NCBI RefSeq assembly: GCF_034931125.1
Contig: NZ_JAYGHM010000012.1
Location: 62,001 to 126,000 of the forward strand
DNA length: 64,000 nucleotides
Direction: 5' to 3'
DNA from: Rivularia sp034931125
Lineage (GTDB): Bacteria > Cyanobacteriota > Cyanobacteriia > Cyanobacteriales > Nostocaceae
The notes beneath the pieces were generated by a model. The model was given only the letters and a program-made list of their open reading frames with translations. It ran no database searches and was not told the origin of the DNA. Below are positions 35,431 through 45,332 of this stretch, piece by piece; the stretch's first letter is position 1; each line of letters begins with the position of its first letter. Position numbers and translations under genes: made by a program.

Positions 35431-36099
35431 TTATCTTCGCAAGCGATAACCCATACCCCTAACGGTTTCAATTAGCTCATTACCCAATTTCTTACGCAAA
35501 TAACCAATATAAACATCTACAATATTTGAACCGGGGTCATAATCATATCCCCATACTCTATCTAAAAGTTGTTCTCTACTCATAACCTGCCCAGGATGAC
35601 GAAAAAGAGTTTCTGCTAAAGTAAACTCACGGGCTGGTAAATCAATCGTATCACCGCATACTCGTGCTTTTCGAGTTCGTAAATCGAGCAAAACATTACC
35701 TGCTGAGAGAATATGTTCTTCCCGACTCTGAGAAGTTTGACTATCTCGTAACCTTAACTTTATCCGTGCAAGCAACTCTTCAAATCGGAATGGTTTGGTC
35801 ATATAGTCATCAGCACCACCTTCTAAACCTGCAACTTTATCATTGATATCATCGCGAGCTGTCAGTATAATTACGGCTAAATTTTCTCCTTGTCCGCGTA
35901 TTTCTTCCAAAACTTCCAAACCATCTTTACCAGGAAGTCCTAAATCCAGAATCAGCAAATCAAAATTGTTACCTATTGCCAAATTCAAAGTTTCTTTAGC
36001 ATCCGATGCAATCGTAGGGATAAAACCATTTGCACGCAAACCTTTAGCAATAAATGCAGCAATGCGAGATTCGTCTTCAGCAATGAGAATCTGACTCAT
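35431..36099 (-). CDS. OmpR-family response regulator
   Basis: 222 residues. The receiver domain (about 1-118) has ILIAEDESRIAAF, LLILDLGLP (phospho-Asp), ILTARDD and YMTKPFRF. A winged-helix DNA-binding domain (about 128-222) has LPAREFTLAETLFRHPGQVM, RVWGYDYDPGSNIVDVYIGY and ETVRGMGYRLRR. It is the partner of the kinase that starts upstream in the same direction, 50 bases away. The target genes are unknown; the nearby polysaccharide genes are a reasonable guess only. Confidence 0.92.
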   Translation of the reverse strand: MSQILIAEDESRIAAFIAKGLRANGFIPTIASDAKETLNLAIGNNFDLLILDLGLPGKDGLEVLEEIRGQGENLAVIILTARDDINDKVAGLEGGADDYMTKPFRFEELLARIKLRLRDSQTSQSREEHILSAGNVLLDLRTRKARVCGDTIDLPAREFTLAETLFRHPGQVMSREQLLDRVWGYDYDPGSNIVDVYIGYLRKKLGNELIETVRGMGYRLRR

Positions 36100-36149
36100 A
36101 ATTAAGATTTCAGATTATAAAATATAGTCAGAGAAAATATAACTAATTA

Positions 36150-37715
36150 TTAATTCTTAACTGGTAAAATTATAGCGAAAAAAGCACCTTTTCCCGGCTG
36201 ACTTTGCAATGTAATTTCTCCATGATGGGCTTCTGCGATCGCTTTAACAATAGATAATCCTAAACCAGCACCTTCGGAACGACGACGACTATTAGCAGCA
36301 CGAGCAAAGCGTTCAAAAATTCGTTGTTGATCAGCTTCGGGAATTCCCTCTCCTGTATCACGTACCCAAAATTTTACTTTTCCTTTGGTCATGGAAGAAC
36401 CAATTGCAATTGTGTCATTACTAGTTGTATGCTGAGTAGCATTTTGTGCAAGGTTCATTATCGCTTGCGTCAATCTTTGTCGATCTACAACAATGATTCC
36501 TGTGGCAATTTTATCCAAACACCAATTACGTTCCCCTAAAACTTGAGCTTTAGCAAACAACTCCTGGGTCAAAGTTTTAATATTAACTGTTTCTAACAGT
36601 AGAAAATCTGGGCGCTCCGTTTTTGATAGCAGAATTAAATCTTCTACAAATCGGCTCATCCGATCTAATTCGTCAATTACCAAAGTTACGGTTTCATTGA
36701 TTTCTTGTGGATCATCCTCGCTCATTAATTCCAAATGTCCGCGAATAATAGTAATCGGGGTTCTTAATTCGTGTCCTGCGTCATTAATAAAATTGCGCTG
36801 AGTAGTAAAAGTTGTTTGTAATCTATCCATCATTTCATTGAAAGTAATTGCTACTTCTGCAAGTTCATCTTTACCTTGAATCGGAATGCGCTGACTTAAA
36901 TCGGATTCACTAATTGAACGAGCAGTTTTACTAAAAGAACGTAAAGGAGCTAGCACTTTTCCAGAAGCTACCCAAGAAAATATTAAAGCTGCAAGCATCA
37001 CAAAAATACTAATTTGAATCACAACCCCTACGGCTTCAATTACTTCTTCACGCTCACCCCTGATAGTATGAGCTACTATGAATACTCCAACAATTCCACC
37101 CTGTATTTTTACGGGTTGAGCCTTGTAAATAATACCACCAACTTGACTCTCAGGCACTTCTATTTCGCCTTCTTCTGGTTTAACTAAATTTGCCCAGTTA
37201 CGCATTAACTCTGAATCTCGATCAAATATTTTTGGTCGTCCTCTCGGACTTGATTTAAAAAACTCTCCATCTACGAAAGTAAGCAAAAAAGTATCGTCTT
37301 CCGGAAGCTGTTTAGCTAAAAATGCATTAAAAAAACCTTTCAATTCTTGTTCGGAAGATGGAGTTACCAGACGACTATCGGGTTCGTTTATCCAACCATA
37401 ATCCTCTAATTCTGCTTGATTTAGTTCGACGTTAGATCCATTTTCAATTAGTTGGTTAAATATTTCCATCTTTTCCACCAGTTCCCTACGAACTCGTGTA
37501 TCGACACGGGAATACAACAGATTACGAAACGCCGGAATTGAAACTAGATAAATAAACGTAATAATTAGTACGTACCAAAATAGGATGCGGGTACGAGTCG
37601 CCCACAAAAATCCCCGCCAGTTATTCCAAGCAGCGATTTTTTTTCTTAGTAAAATAGCTGACTCCTGAGAATTATTTTTTACAGACTTTGTACTGAATAT
37701 ATTAAATCTTGACAT
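36150..37715 (-). CDS. Membrane sensor histidine kinase
   Basis: 521 residues. A membrane segment at about 44-62, a periplasmic domain of about 150 residues, a second segment near 225-250, then HAMP, HisKA and HATPase domains. The phospho-acceptor is in FINDAGHELRTPITIIRGHL; the N-box is QAIMNLAQNATQHT; the G-boxes are VRDTGEGIPEADQQRIFERF and GAGLGLSIVKAIAEAHHG. It is transcribed ahead of the response regulator at 35431, so the two form a standard two-component pair. The periplasmic domain gives no hint of the signal. Confidence 0.92.
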   Translation of the reverse strand: MSRFNIFSTKSVKNNSQESAILLRKKIAAWNNWRGFLWATRTRILFWYVLIITFIYLVSIPAFRNLLYSRVDTRVRRELVEKMEIFNQLIENGSNVELNQAELEDYGWINEPDSRLVTPSSEQELKGFFNAFLAKQLPEDDTFLLTFVDGEFFKSSPRGRPKIFDRDSELMRNWANLVKPEEGEIEVPESQVGGIIYKAQPVKIQGGIVGVFIVAHTIRGEREEVIEAVGVVIQISIFVMLAALIFSWVASGKVLAPLRSFSKTARSISESDLSQRIPIQGKDELAEVAITFNEMMDRLQTTFTTQRNFINDAGHELRTPITIIRGHLELMSEDDPQEINETVTLVIDELDRMSRFVEDLILLSKTERPDFLLLETVNIKTLTQELFAKAQVLGERNWCLDKIATGIIVVDRQRLTQAIMNLAQNATQHTTSNDTIAIGSSMTKGKVKFWVRDTGEGIPEADQQRIFERFARAANSRRRSEGAGLGLSIVKAIAEAHHGEITLQSQPGKGAFFAIILPVKN

Positions 37716-37943
37716 TAATTTTTTACTGCTATTTGATTACAGAGAATCAGCGTCTACCTTTCTTAAGGTAGGTAATTTATGCTAGTTGTGTGCGTTTTGA
37801 AATTTTATTATCATTATAAAATATCATAATAAATTCAGATTTTTACGTTTGAATTCTATGGCTCCAATTCCGCAAATTTTATAATATGAATATAAGGAAT
37901 CTTTATAGATTTCACAAACATGAGAATTTTGGTCACACTACCT

Positions 37944-38765
37944 ATGAATTTATCCTCAGCATGGCAATATTTTCGTGATGAGATTCAACAACCCGACGAA
38001 CATATTAACTTAGTAAAAGCTGCTTTATACATTGCTCAAGAAGAGTATTTCGACCTTGACATAGAAGAATATATTAACGCGATTGAGGCAATGGCAATTG
38101 AACTAGAAGAACGTTTGCCATTGGAAAATTATCCTTTAAAAATTATTCAATGCATTAATCAATATTTCTATGATGACTTAGCTTTTACTGGTAACAAAGA
38201 AAATTATTATGACCCTCGAAATAGTTTTTTGAATGATGTTATCGAACGTAGAGTCGGAATTCCCATTACTTTAGCATTACTTTATATCGAAGTTGCCCGT
38301 CGCATCGATTTTCCTATGATAGGTATAGGAATGCCGGGACATTTTTTGATTCGTCCAGATATTCCGGAAGTTGAAATTTTTGTCGATGCTTTTAACAATG
38401 GCGAAATTATGTTTCTCCAAGACTGCCAAGAACGCCTCAATCAAATTTATCAGCAAAATGTAACGTTAAAACCAGAATTTTTGGCACCAGTTACGAACAG
38501 GCAATTTTTAGCAAGAATGCTAACTAACCTTAAATATATTTATCTCAAACAGCAGGAATTAGAAAAAGCTTTATTGTGTGTTGAAAGAATTTTACTATTG
38601 TTTCCCAATGCGACATTAGAAATACGCGATCGCGGTTTACTATCCTATCAAACTGGACGCTTCAATCAAGCCTCACTTGACTTACAAGCATACTTACTCC
38701 AAGTCCCCGACGCTCAAGACGCTTCTACCATCAGACGTTTGCTCGCACAAATGGGAAATTTGTAA
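37944..38765 (+). CDS. SirB1-type transglutaminase-like protein with TPR
   Basis: 273 residues from the ATG at 37944 (MNLSSAWQYF), where homologues usually begin; an ATG 24 bases upstream (37920) is possible. The N-terminal part belongs to the SirB1/transglutaminase-like family (PF13369), with RNSFLNDVIERRVGIPITLA and GIGMPGHFLIRP. The C-terminal third has TPR-like helices (NLKYIYLKQQELEKALLCVE). No biochemical role is established. It lies alone between divergent and convergent genes and is followed by AATTGGG heptamer repeats. Confidence 0.8.
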   Translation: MNLSSAWQYFRDEIQQPDEHINLVKAALYIAQEEYFDLDIEEYINAIEAMAIELEERLPLENYPLKIIQCINQYFYDDLAFTGNKENYYDPRNSFLNDVIERRVGIPITLALLYIEVARRIDFPMIGIGMPGHFLIRPDIPEVEIFVDAFNNGEIMFLQDCQERLNQIYQQNVTLKPEFLAPVTNRQFLARMLTNLKYIYLKQQELEKALLCVERILLLFPNATLEIRDRGLLSYQTGRFNQASLDLQAYLLQVPDAQDASTIRRLLAQMGNL

Positions 38766-38771
38766 ATCAAT

Positions 38772-38850
38772 TGGGAATTGGGAATTGGGAATTGGGAATT
38801 GGTAATTGGTAATTGCGAATTGGTAATTGTCCCCCCATCTCCCCATCCCC
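38772..38850. repeat. STRR (AATTGGG) and purine octamer repeats
   Basis: Tandem GGGAATT and GGTAATT heptamers at about 38772-38828, followed by CCCCATC units at about 38832-38856. They fill the whole gap between convergent genes. Confidence 0.85.
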
Positions 38851-38865
38851 CCATCCCGGATCTTC

Positions 38866-39312
38866 CTACCCAAGACTTTCTGCTACCCGTTTGAGACGAC
38901 GCAATTGTGCTTGCATATCTTCCTTTGTGAACTTTTCGGCAAAGGTTTGAAATCCCCAACTAATTAGAGGGTTGGGAATCTCAAATTCAAAACGATTAAC
39001 TAAACGAGTTCCCGTGTTTATCGGTTGACATTCCCAGCGATCGCGTCCTTTAAAAAATCCATCAAAGCCCCAAACTACCAAACCTGGTTGCTTTTCCACA
39101 ACTGTACTAATCAATGTGGGTTTTATTACTGGTATTTGAATAATAAATTTACTTTTACTACCGACTTCCGTACTCCAATCCCCAATTGGTTCACAGCACA
39201 AAGCGGGATTTAACCATCGATGCATTAAAACACGGTCTATGATACATTGTTCTACTACTGCGGATGTAGCATTAATATCAACCGATTGCTCAAAAACTTT
39301 TTTGTCGGACAT
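38866..39312 (-). CDS. SRPBCC-family (START/polyketide-cyclase-like) protein
   Basis: 148 residues from the ATG at 39312 (MSDKKVFEQSVDINA); an upstream start would add nine residues. It is a single small domain with the SRPBCC order: an N-terminal strand EQSVDINATSAVVEQCI, a helix with HRWLNPALCCEP, and a C-terminal long helix (FAEKFTKEDMQAQLRRLKRV). The fold binds hydrophobic ligands; no specific ligand can be named. The C-terminus lies just next to the repeats. Confidence 0.75.
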   Translation of the reverse strand: MSDKKVFEQSVDINATSAVVEQCIIDRVLMHRWLNPALCCEPIGDWSTEVGSKSKFIIQIPVIKPTLISTVVEKQPGLVVWGFDGFFKGRDRWECQPINTGTRLVNRFEFEIPNPLISWGFQTFAEKFTKEDMQAQLRRLKRVAESLG

Positions 39313-39662
39313 TTTGAGTTTTTCATGTAATCTCCGCATTCAGATTAACGTAAAACAAGCACTATAAAACAAGCTTTTCAGCAATACTACAAAGTATTTT
39401 ACAATGCTTTTGGCTGTATCGAAAAATACAACAAGCTGCGTAATTTTCAAGTATTCCCATTTGTTTTCTTTTGGGTAAAGAGTGAATAAAAATAAAAAAA
39501 GTAAAAAATAACCTTGATATAAATTATTTGTAAGATTTACTGGTAAATTAGGTTGCAAAACACCGATGAAGTTGTCACGGTATGGTATTGTTTCAGGCAA
39601 TGCACTACCTTATCATCTAAGGTGTTTTTCGCAATAAAACCAAACTTTAAAACTGGAAAACT

Positions 39663-41309
39663 ATGATTTCAACTTGGCAAGATATAACCCAAGTGGTGGG
39701 TGCTGATTTGTCAATAAGAATAGGGACAATTTTGGCACAATCACCTTCGTTGTCTCAAAATGGAGCAGAGGGATTTGAAGCTTATAGCCGGAATGCTTTT
39801 GCACAAGTAATTGACTTATTACCTCGCTTGCTGGGTGCAGTTGCGATTCTGTTTGTTGGCTGGCTGGTTGCTTACATAGCTAAAGCTATAGTCCAAGGAC
39901 TGCTCAATCGGACTAACATCGATAACCGTATTGCTGCTGGATTAACGGGTAATAGTTCTCTCCAAGTAGAGAAATTCATTGGTGGCTTGGTTTTTTGGAC
40001 TATTCTGCTGATTACTGTAGTTGCGGTTCTAGATACCTTACAGCTAAGGGTAGCTTCTGAGCCACTGAATAGATTTCTCAATACAATCGGGGAATTCTTG
40101 CCTAGATTACTAGGTGCGGGGATCCTTTTAGGAGTGGCTTGGGTGGTCGCGACTCTCGTCAAAACTTTGGCAGTAAATGCCCTCAACGCTTTAAACGTAG
40201 ACGAACGGTTAAACGCACAGCAAGATGCAACTACTGCTAGTACTAATCAACTTTCGATTGCTCAGACGATTGGTACTGCTCTTTACTGGTTCATCTTTTT
40301 ACTATTCCTGATTCCGGTACTAAATACTTTCCAGTTGGAAGCAGCTCTTGCACCGATAGAAGGCTTAGTTTCGGAAATTTTAGGAATTCTGCCAAATATC
40401 TTAGCAGCGGTAATTATCGGCGCAGTTGGCTGGTTTGCAGCTAATATCATTCGCCGGATCGTAACTAACCTGCTTGCCACAACTGGAATTGACCATTTAG
40501 GAAGTCGATTTGGACTTTCACAAACTTCGACAGCAGGACAATCCTTATCGTCGATTTTGGGTACGATTGTCTACGTTTTAATTTTGATTCCTGTAGCGAT
40601 CGCAGCGCTTAATGCGTTACAAATTCAGGCTATTTCGGTACCTGCAATTGTAATGCTGCAACAGGTTCTCAATGCTATACCTTTAATCTTTACTGCTGCG
40701 GCAATTTTGGCTGTTGCTTATTTCTTGGGAAGATTTGTCTCGGAATTAGTCACCAGCATTCTTACCAGCATCGGCTTCAACAATATTTTCTCCATCCTGG
40801 GTTTACCCACACCTGCGAGAAGAACAACAGTTACATCAGAGGGAGAAATACCTTCACCAACATCCCGCACCCCATCAGAATTCGTCGGCATTATTGCCTT
40901 TATTGGTATTATGCTTTTTGCTGCTGTTGCGGCAATCAATATCCTGAATATTCCAGCTTTGACTGCACTAATCACGGGTATTGTAATTATCTTGGGACGA
41001 ATTTTAGCTGGATTGGTAGTATTTGGTGTTGGTTTATTCTTAGCAAATCTCGCATTCAGCCTTATTACCAGTTCCGGTAATGCTCAAGCCAGAATTTTGG
41101 GTCAAGTAGCCAGAATTGCCATTATTGTGTTAGTTTCGGCGATGGCATTGCAGCAAATCGGCGTTGCTCCTGATATCGTCAATTTAGCTTTTGGTCTGTT
41201 GTTGGGTGCTGTAGCGGTGGCGATCGCCCTCTCTTTCGGACTTGGTTCTCGCGATATTGCTGCTCAACAAGTACAGCAATGGCTAAACTCTTTTAAGAGC
41301 AAAAATTAG
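39663..41309 (+). CDS. Five-repeat membrane protein, MscS/TM-helix (PF05552) family
   Basis: 548 residues. A unit of about 95 residues occurs five times, near residues 50, 145, 240, 335 and 440. Each starts with a helix like LLPRLLGAVAILFVGWLVA and is followed by a second helix, mostly ending in ALNALQ/VLDTLQ. The end (FGLLLGAVAVAIALSFGLGS) resembles a pore helix of small-conductance mechanosensitive channels, but no soluble MscS beta domain follows. Family members are annotated as mechanosensitive-channel-like. It stands alone with about 180 bases of repeats downstream. Confidence 0.8.
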   Translation: MISTWQDITQVVGADLSIRIGTILAQSPSLSQNGAEGFEAYSRNAFAQVIDLLPRLLGAVAILFVGWLVAYIAKAIVQGLLNRTNIDNRIAAGLTGNSSLQVEKFIGGLVFWTILLITVVAVLDTLQLRVASEPLNRFLNTIGEFLPRLLGAGILLGVAWVVATLVKTLAVNALNALNVDERLNAQQDATTASTNQLSIAQTIGTALYWFIFLLFLIPVLNTFQLEAALAPIEGLVSEILGILPNILAAVIIGAVGWFAANIIRRIVTNLLATTGIDHLGSRFGLSQTSTAGQSLSSILGTIVYVLILIPVAIAALNALQIQAISVPAIVMLQQVLNAIPLIFTAAAILAVAYFLGRFVSELVTSILTSIGFNNIFSILGLPTPARRTTVTSEGEIPSPTSRTPSEFVGIIAFIGIMLFAAVAAINILNIPALTALITGIVIILGRILAGLVVFGVGLFLANLAFSLITSSGNAQARILGQVARIAIIVLVSAMALQQIGVAPDIVNLAFGLLLGAVAVAIALSFGLGSRDIAAQQVQQWLNSFKSKN

Positions 41310-41495
41310 AAAAGTATGAAGTATGAAGCATGAAATCAAAAGGGAATAGGGGAGAGGCTGGGAGCAATAGGTTAGCTAGATAAAGTTTTAGTATATCTTC
41401 GCTTTTACTGTTGCCTACTTTTTATGTCCTGTTCTCCATTTCCCTTCTCTATTCCCTCTCCCCTCCACTTCGGGTGAATCGAGAATTTTCATCCT

Positions 41496-42962
41496 TCATC
41501 CTTCATACTTCACACTTTTTTTCAACTTGACTTGTAACTCACTTTTGATCCGATTCAGGATTGAAGATTCATCAAGATTTGCCAAAATTTTACCGATTAC
41601 CGCTTTTGGTCCATCAGGTCCCCAAGTCGCTCCATTCGCTAAATATGCCTTAGTTACTTGTCCGATACCGTAAGAAGAAACACCAGCTACACCGGCTTGA
41701 GTAAGTGCAATGGATATATAAGGACCGAGCGTTGCGCCACCAGTAGCTGGTGCGGAAATACCAAGTAAAGTTTTTAACGAACCCAATCCTAAATTTGCGA
41801 GTAATTCACTGGCACTAATGCCGCCCATGCTCAGGGCGATTTTTTGTAACAATTTTACCGCCCCAGATTCCGTCATCGCAATGCCGTAAAGCTTGGATAA
41901 TCCCAAAATTAAGAACACATCGATCGCCGTAGCACTGATAATATCTAATACAGTCACCGGGTTAAGAGCCACAGCCAGAGCTTTGGCGATCGCGGATTTC
42001 CAAATCAACTGATTCGCAGCAGCTTCGCGCAATTTCAGTTTACGCTGCACTAGTTGGTCGTTCACGTCATCAGCGTAAAGCATGGTGTTAAGAGCAACTA
42101 AATCTTTACCATCACGGTGCAGAATTTCCAATATTCTCAGTTTTAATTCCTCAACTTGAGGTTTACCTTTACGTAACTGGACGTTCTTAGAACCATCAGC
42201 ATTACGTACTAACGTTCTCACCAAAGGTGAAGCCGCAGCGGTGACAATTTCCGCAGGTGAAAGCAACTCCCGGACGCGCTCATTCCGAATTTTCTCGTAA
42301 ACTGCAATTCGGTCAGCTTGAGGATATTGATCTACTTTATTAAATACTAATAAAATTGGTTTACGTGCATCTCGCAACTGGGACAGAGCTTCATGTTCGA
42401 GCTTCGTCATATCCCCAGAAACCACGAACAAGATTAAATCTGCCTGTTTAGCAATTTGTTCGGCTAATGCAGTGCGAGTTTCACCATCAACTTCATCTAA
42501 GCCTGGTGTATCGATCAACTCTACTTGGGATTGTCCGCTACTGCTAGGGAGAGTCACTCGTAAAGCCCGTTGAGACTCACCAACTACTTCTTCATTAATA
42601 GTCCAATTAACCCTTTGGGCATCGCGAGTTACACCGTGTAGTGGACCAGTTTCAAAAACCTCTTGTCCAACCATTGCATTAAGTAAAGAAGACTTACCCC
42701 GTCCCACCATCCCAAAAGCAGCAATTTGTACCGTCATGCTTTCCAACTTCGTCACCATACTTTCGAGATCGGCGATTTCCATTTCCAGCCCTTGAATTTC
42801 CGCAGAACTCAAGTCCAGATTTGCAACCATCGCGCTCAGCGCCGTTTTTGCCTGTTTATAGTGAAGTTCTGCCTGAATCTCTTCAAAAGTGAAAATTGCC
42901 TGATCTAATTCCTCAGTACTGGAATAATTATTGCTCTGGGCTTCCGGTGAAGGTAAAGTCAT
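41496..42962 (-). CDS. Era/dynamin-like GTPase with C-terminal membrane region (DUF697-like)
   Basis: 488 residues. G1 is GMVGRGKSSLLNAMVG at about 83, G3 is LIDTPGLDEVDG, and G4 is LVFNKVD. An N-terminal coiled coil (about 25-75) precedes the GTPase. The C-terminal half has hydrophobic helices (AVALNPVTVLDIISATAIDV, LLGISAPATGGATLGPYIS) typical of the DUF697 group. Such proteins are thought to act on membranes, but the role is not established. The gene ends in repeats on both sides; an assembly gap lies about 150 bases upstream. Confidence 0.82.
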   Translation of the reverse strand: MTLPSPEAQSNNYSSTEELDQAIFTFEEIQAELHYKQAKTALSAMVANLDLSSAEIQGLEMEIADLESMVTKLESMTVQIAAFGMVGRGKSSLLNAMVGQEVFETGPLHGVTRDAQRVNWTINEEVVGESQRALRVTLPSSSGQSQVELIDTPGLDEVDGETRTALAEQIAKQADLILFVVSGDMTKLEHEALSQLRDARKPILLVFNKVDQYPQADRIAVYEKIRNERVRELLSPAEIVTAAASPLVRTLVRNADGSKNVQLRKGKPQVEELKLRILEILHRDGKDLVALNTMLYADDVNDQLVQRKLKLREAAANQLIWKSAIAKALAVALNPVTVLDIISATAIDVFLILGLSKLYGIAMTESGAVKLLQKIALSMGGISASELLANLGLGSLKTLLGISAPATGGATLGPYISIALTQAGVAGVSSYGIGQVTKAYLANGATWGPDGPKAVIGKILANLDESSILNRIKSELQVKLKKSVKYEG

Positions 42963-43114
42963 ATAAATTTTAGATTTTAGATTTTAGATTTCCGACTTTA
43001 AATTATAAATTTTGTTACGTCTTCTTCCATCGTAATGATTTTTGAGTGTGAATTGGGCATTGGTAATTGGGGATTGGTAATTGGGAAGATAATTACTAAC
43101 TCCTAACTCCTAAC

Positions 43115-43236
43115 NNNNNNNNNNNNNNNNNNNNNNNNNNNNNNNNNNNNNNNNNNNNNNNNNNNNNNNNNNNNNNNNNNNNNNNNNNNNNNNNNNNNNN
43201 NNNNNNNNNNNNNNNNNNNNNNNNNNNNNNNNNNNN
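43115..43236. other. Assembly gap (122 N)
   Basis: The gap is preceded by TAACTCC heptamers and followed by TCTAAAA heptamers. The repeats probably caused the gap. Confidence 0.95.
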
Positions 43237-43356
43237 TCACTCCCAATTCCTTCAATCTAAAATCCAAAATCTAAAATCTAAAATTTCATATGGTTCCGAA
43301 AAAGTCATAAACTAAAAATTGCATTAAGTAGCTATTAGATCTTGACTGAATCACCT

Positions 43357-44082
43357 GTGCGAAAAATTGTTATTGCTGGCAACTGGAAAATGTTCAAAAC
43401 CAAGGTAGAATCCCAGGAATTTTTACAAGGATTTCTGCCTTTATTACAGGAGACTCCCGACGATAGAGAAGCGGTATTGTGCGTTCCCTTTACCGATTTA
43501 AGCGTTTTATCTAGGAATTTACACGGTAGTCTTGTCAGACTGGGAGCGCAAAACGTTCATTGGGAAGAAACGGGAGCTTACACGGGTGAAATTTCCGGTT
43601 TGATGCTCTCTGAACTTGGGGTACGTTATGTAATCGTCGGTCATAGCGAACGACGGCAATATTTTGGTGAAACGGATGAAACCGTTAATTTGCGCCTCAA
43701 AGCCGCTCAAAAGTATGGCATGACACCTATTTTATGTGTTGGTGAAACTAAAAAACAAAGAGATACGGGGGAAACTGAATCGATAATTACCGACCAAATT
43801 AAGAAAGACTTGGTAGATGTTGACCAAAATAATCTCGTAATTGCTTACGAACCAATTTGGGCAATTGGTACCGGAGATACTTGTGAAGTAACCGAAGCCA
43901 ATCGAGTCATCGGTTTAATTCGCAGTCTGCTGAACAATAAAAATGTATCTATTCAATATGGAGGTTCCGTGAAACCAAATAATGTTGATGAGATTATGGC
44001 TCAACCTGAAATTGATGGTGCTTTAGTTGGTGGAGCAAGTCTGGAATCGCAAGATTTCGCCCGAATCGTTAATTTTAAGTGA
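43357..44082 (+). CDS. tpiA: Triose-phosphate isomerase
   Basis: 241 residues from the GTG at 43357, where cyanobacterial homologues begin (RKIVIAGNWKMF). A TTG five codons upstream (43342) is also open. The catalytic residues are in place: the Lys in AGNWKM, the His in IVGHSERRQYFGE, and the Glu in VIAYEPIWAIGTG; the phosphate loop ends in GALVGGASL. It interconverts DHAP and G3P in glycolysis and the Calvin cycle. It is followed by a hairpin repeat and then folP on the same strand. Confidence 0.97.
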   Translation: MRKIVIAGNWKMFKTKVESQEFLQGFLPLLQETPDDREAVLCVPFTDLSVLSRNLHGSLVRLGAQNVHWEETGAYTGEISGLMLSELGVRYVIVGHSERRQYFGETDETVNLRLKAAQKYGMTPILCVGETKKQRDTGETESIITDQIKKDLVDVDQNNLVIAYEPIWAIGTGDTCEVTEANRVIGLIRSLLNNKNVSIQYGGSVKPNNVDEIMAQPEIDGALVGGASLESQDFARIVNFK

Positions 44083-44123
44083 AAATTGGGCATTGGTAAT
44101 AGGAAGATAATTTTTAATTCCTA

Positions 44124-44257
44124 ACTAGTACTCCGCCACATTAATTTTGACGGGTAATATATTCGTAGTGCGAGCGTCCCGCTCGCTGGTTGTAACGAGC
44201 GAGCGGGACGCTCGCACTATCGGACACCCCTCATAACTTATATGGTCAAGTACTAGT
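44124..44257. repeat. Nested palindromic element between tpiA and folP
   Basis: Outer ends ACTAGTACT (44124-44132) and AGTACTAGT (44249-44257). Inside, a 21-bp perfect inverted repeat has arms AGTGCGAGCGTCCCGCTCGC plus T (44167-44187) and the complement at 44198-44218, with a 10-base loop. It is far more GC-rich than its surroundings and has no frame. Confidence 0.7.
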
Positions 44258-44345
44258 AATAAAGTAAAATTTTCAACTAATTCCCTATTACCTATGCCCC
44301 ATTACCGATTACTGATTACCTATCCCCTATCAAGACAAATTCCTG

Positions 44346-45176
44346 ATGCTTAACTTCAATTGGGGCGATCGCACTTATTTAATGGGTGTTTTAAATGTAA
44401 CGCCCGATAGTTTTAGCGATGGTGGTGAGTTTAACCGACCGGATGCGGCTTTACATCAAGCGATCGCTTTAGCTGCGGCTGGTGCGGATATAATCGATGT
44501 AGGGGGACAATCAACTCGACCGGGTGCGGAATTAATCTCTGTATCGTCAGAACTTGAGCGAGTGCTGTCAGTTTTACAGGTCATACGCCCAATAATTGAT
44601 ATCCCAATTTCTGTAGATACCACTTCTTCAATTGTTGCCAAAGCTGCTGTTGATGCTGGTGCCGATATAGTTAACGATATTTCTGGCGGTACTTTTGACT
44701 CGGCAATGTTCTCTACTGTCGCTAAGCTGAATGTGCCTATTGTGTTAATGCATATCCGAGGAAATCCGCAAACAATGCAGCAGATGACCGATTATCAAGA
44801 TGTAATTGCAGAAATATCTGATTTTTTATCACAACAAATAACCGCAGCAACAACTGCGGGAATTAAAAGAGAAAAAATCATTATCGACCCCGGTATTGGT
44901 TTCGCTAAGAATTTAGCACAAAATTTAGAAATTTTTCGCCGCTTAACAGAATTAAAAAAGCTGGAATGTCCGATTTTAGTTGGGCCATCTCGTAAGAGCT
45001 TCATTGGAAAAATTCTCAACCAACCAGATCCCAAAGCCAGAGTTTGGGGAACTGCTGCTGCTTGTTGTGCGGCTATTTTTAATGGTGCGGATCTATTACG
45101 AGTTCACGATGTTGAACAAATACGCGATGTATCAATAGTTGCCGATGCAATTTGGCGAATAAATCAAACTAAGTAG
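44346..45176 (+). CDS. folP: Dihydropteroate synthase
   Basis: 276 residues, TIM barrel. Signature segments: LMGVLNVTPDSFSDGGEF, GADIIDVGGQSTRPGA, VNDISGG, and near the end ILVGPSRKSFIG. It condenses 4-aminobenzoate with hydroxymethyl-dihydropterin diphosphate in folate synthesis and is the target of sulfonamides. The length is normal. It begins with ATG at 44346. It is on the same strand as tpiA but separated from it by about 260 bases of repeats, so it is probably transcribed on its own. Confidence 0.96.
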   Translation: MLNFNWGDRTYLMGVLNVTPDSFSDGGEFNRPDAALHQAIALAAAGADIIDVGGQSTRPGAELISVSSELERVLSVLQVIRPIIDIPISVDTTSSIVAKAAVDAGADIVNDISGGTFDSAMFSTVAKLNVPIVLMHIRGNPQTMQQMTDYQDVIAEISDFLSQQITAATTAGIKREKIIIDPGIGFAKNLAQNLEIFRRLTELKKLECPILVGPSRKSFIGKILNQPDPKARVWGTAAACCAAIFNGADLLRVHDVEQIRDVSIVADAIWRINQTK

Positions 45177-45332
45177 TGGGCTAGCTATCAGTTAAAAATG
45201 GGAAATTTGGTCAAATCTCATTAATACACAATCATCACCAATCTCCCAAATTTAGTTAATTACTTTCTTCTCTTGCGGCTTACTCCTTTAATTCAGCAAT
45301 CATTAAAGCAAGATAGAAGTAATCCAAATGGC

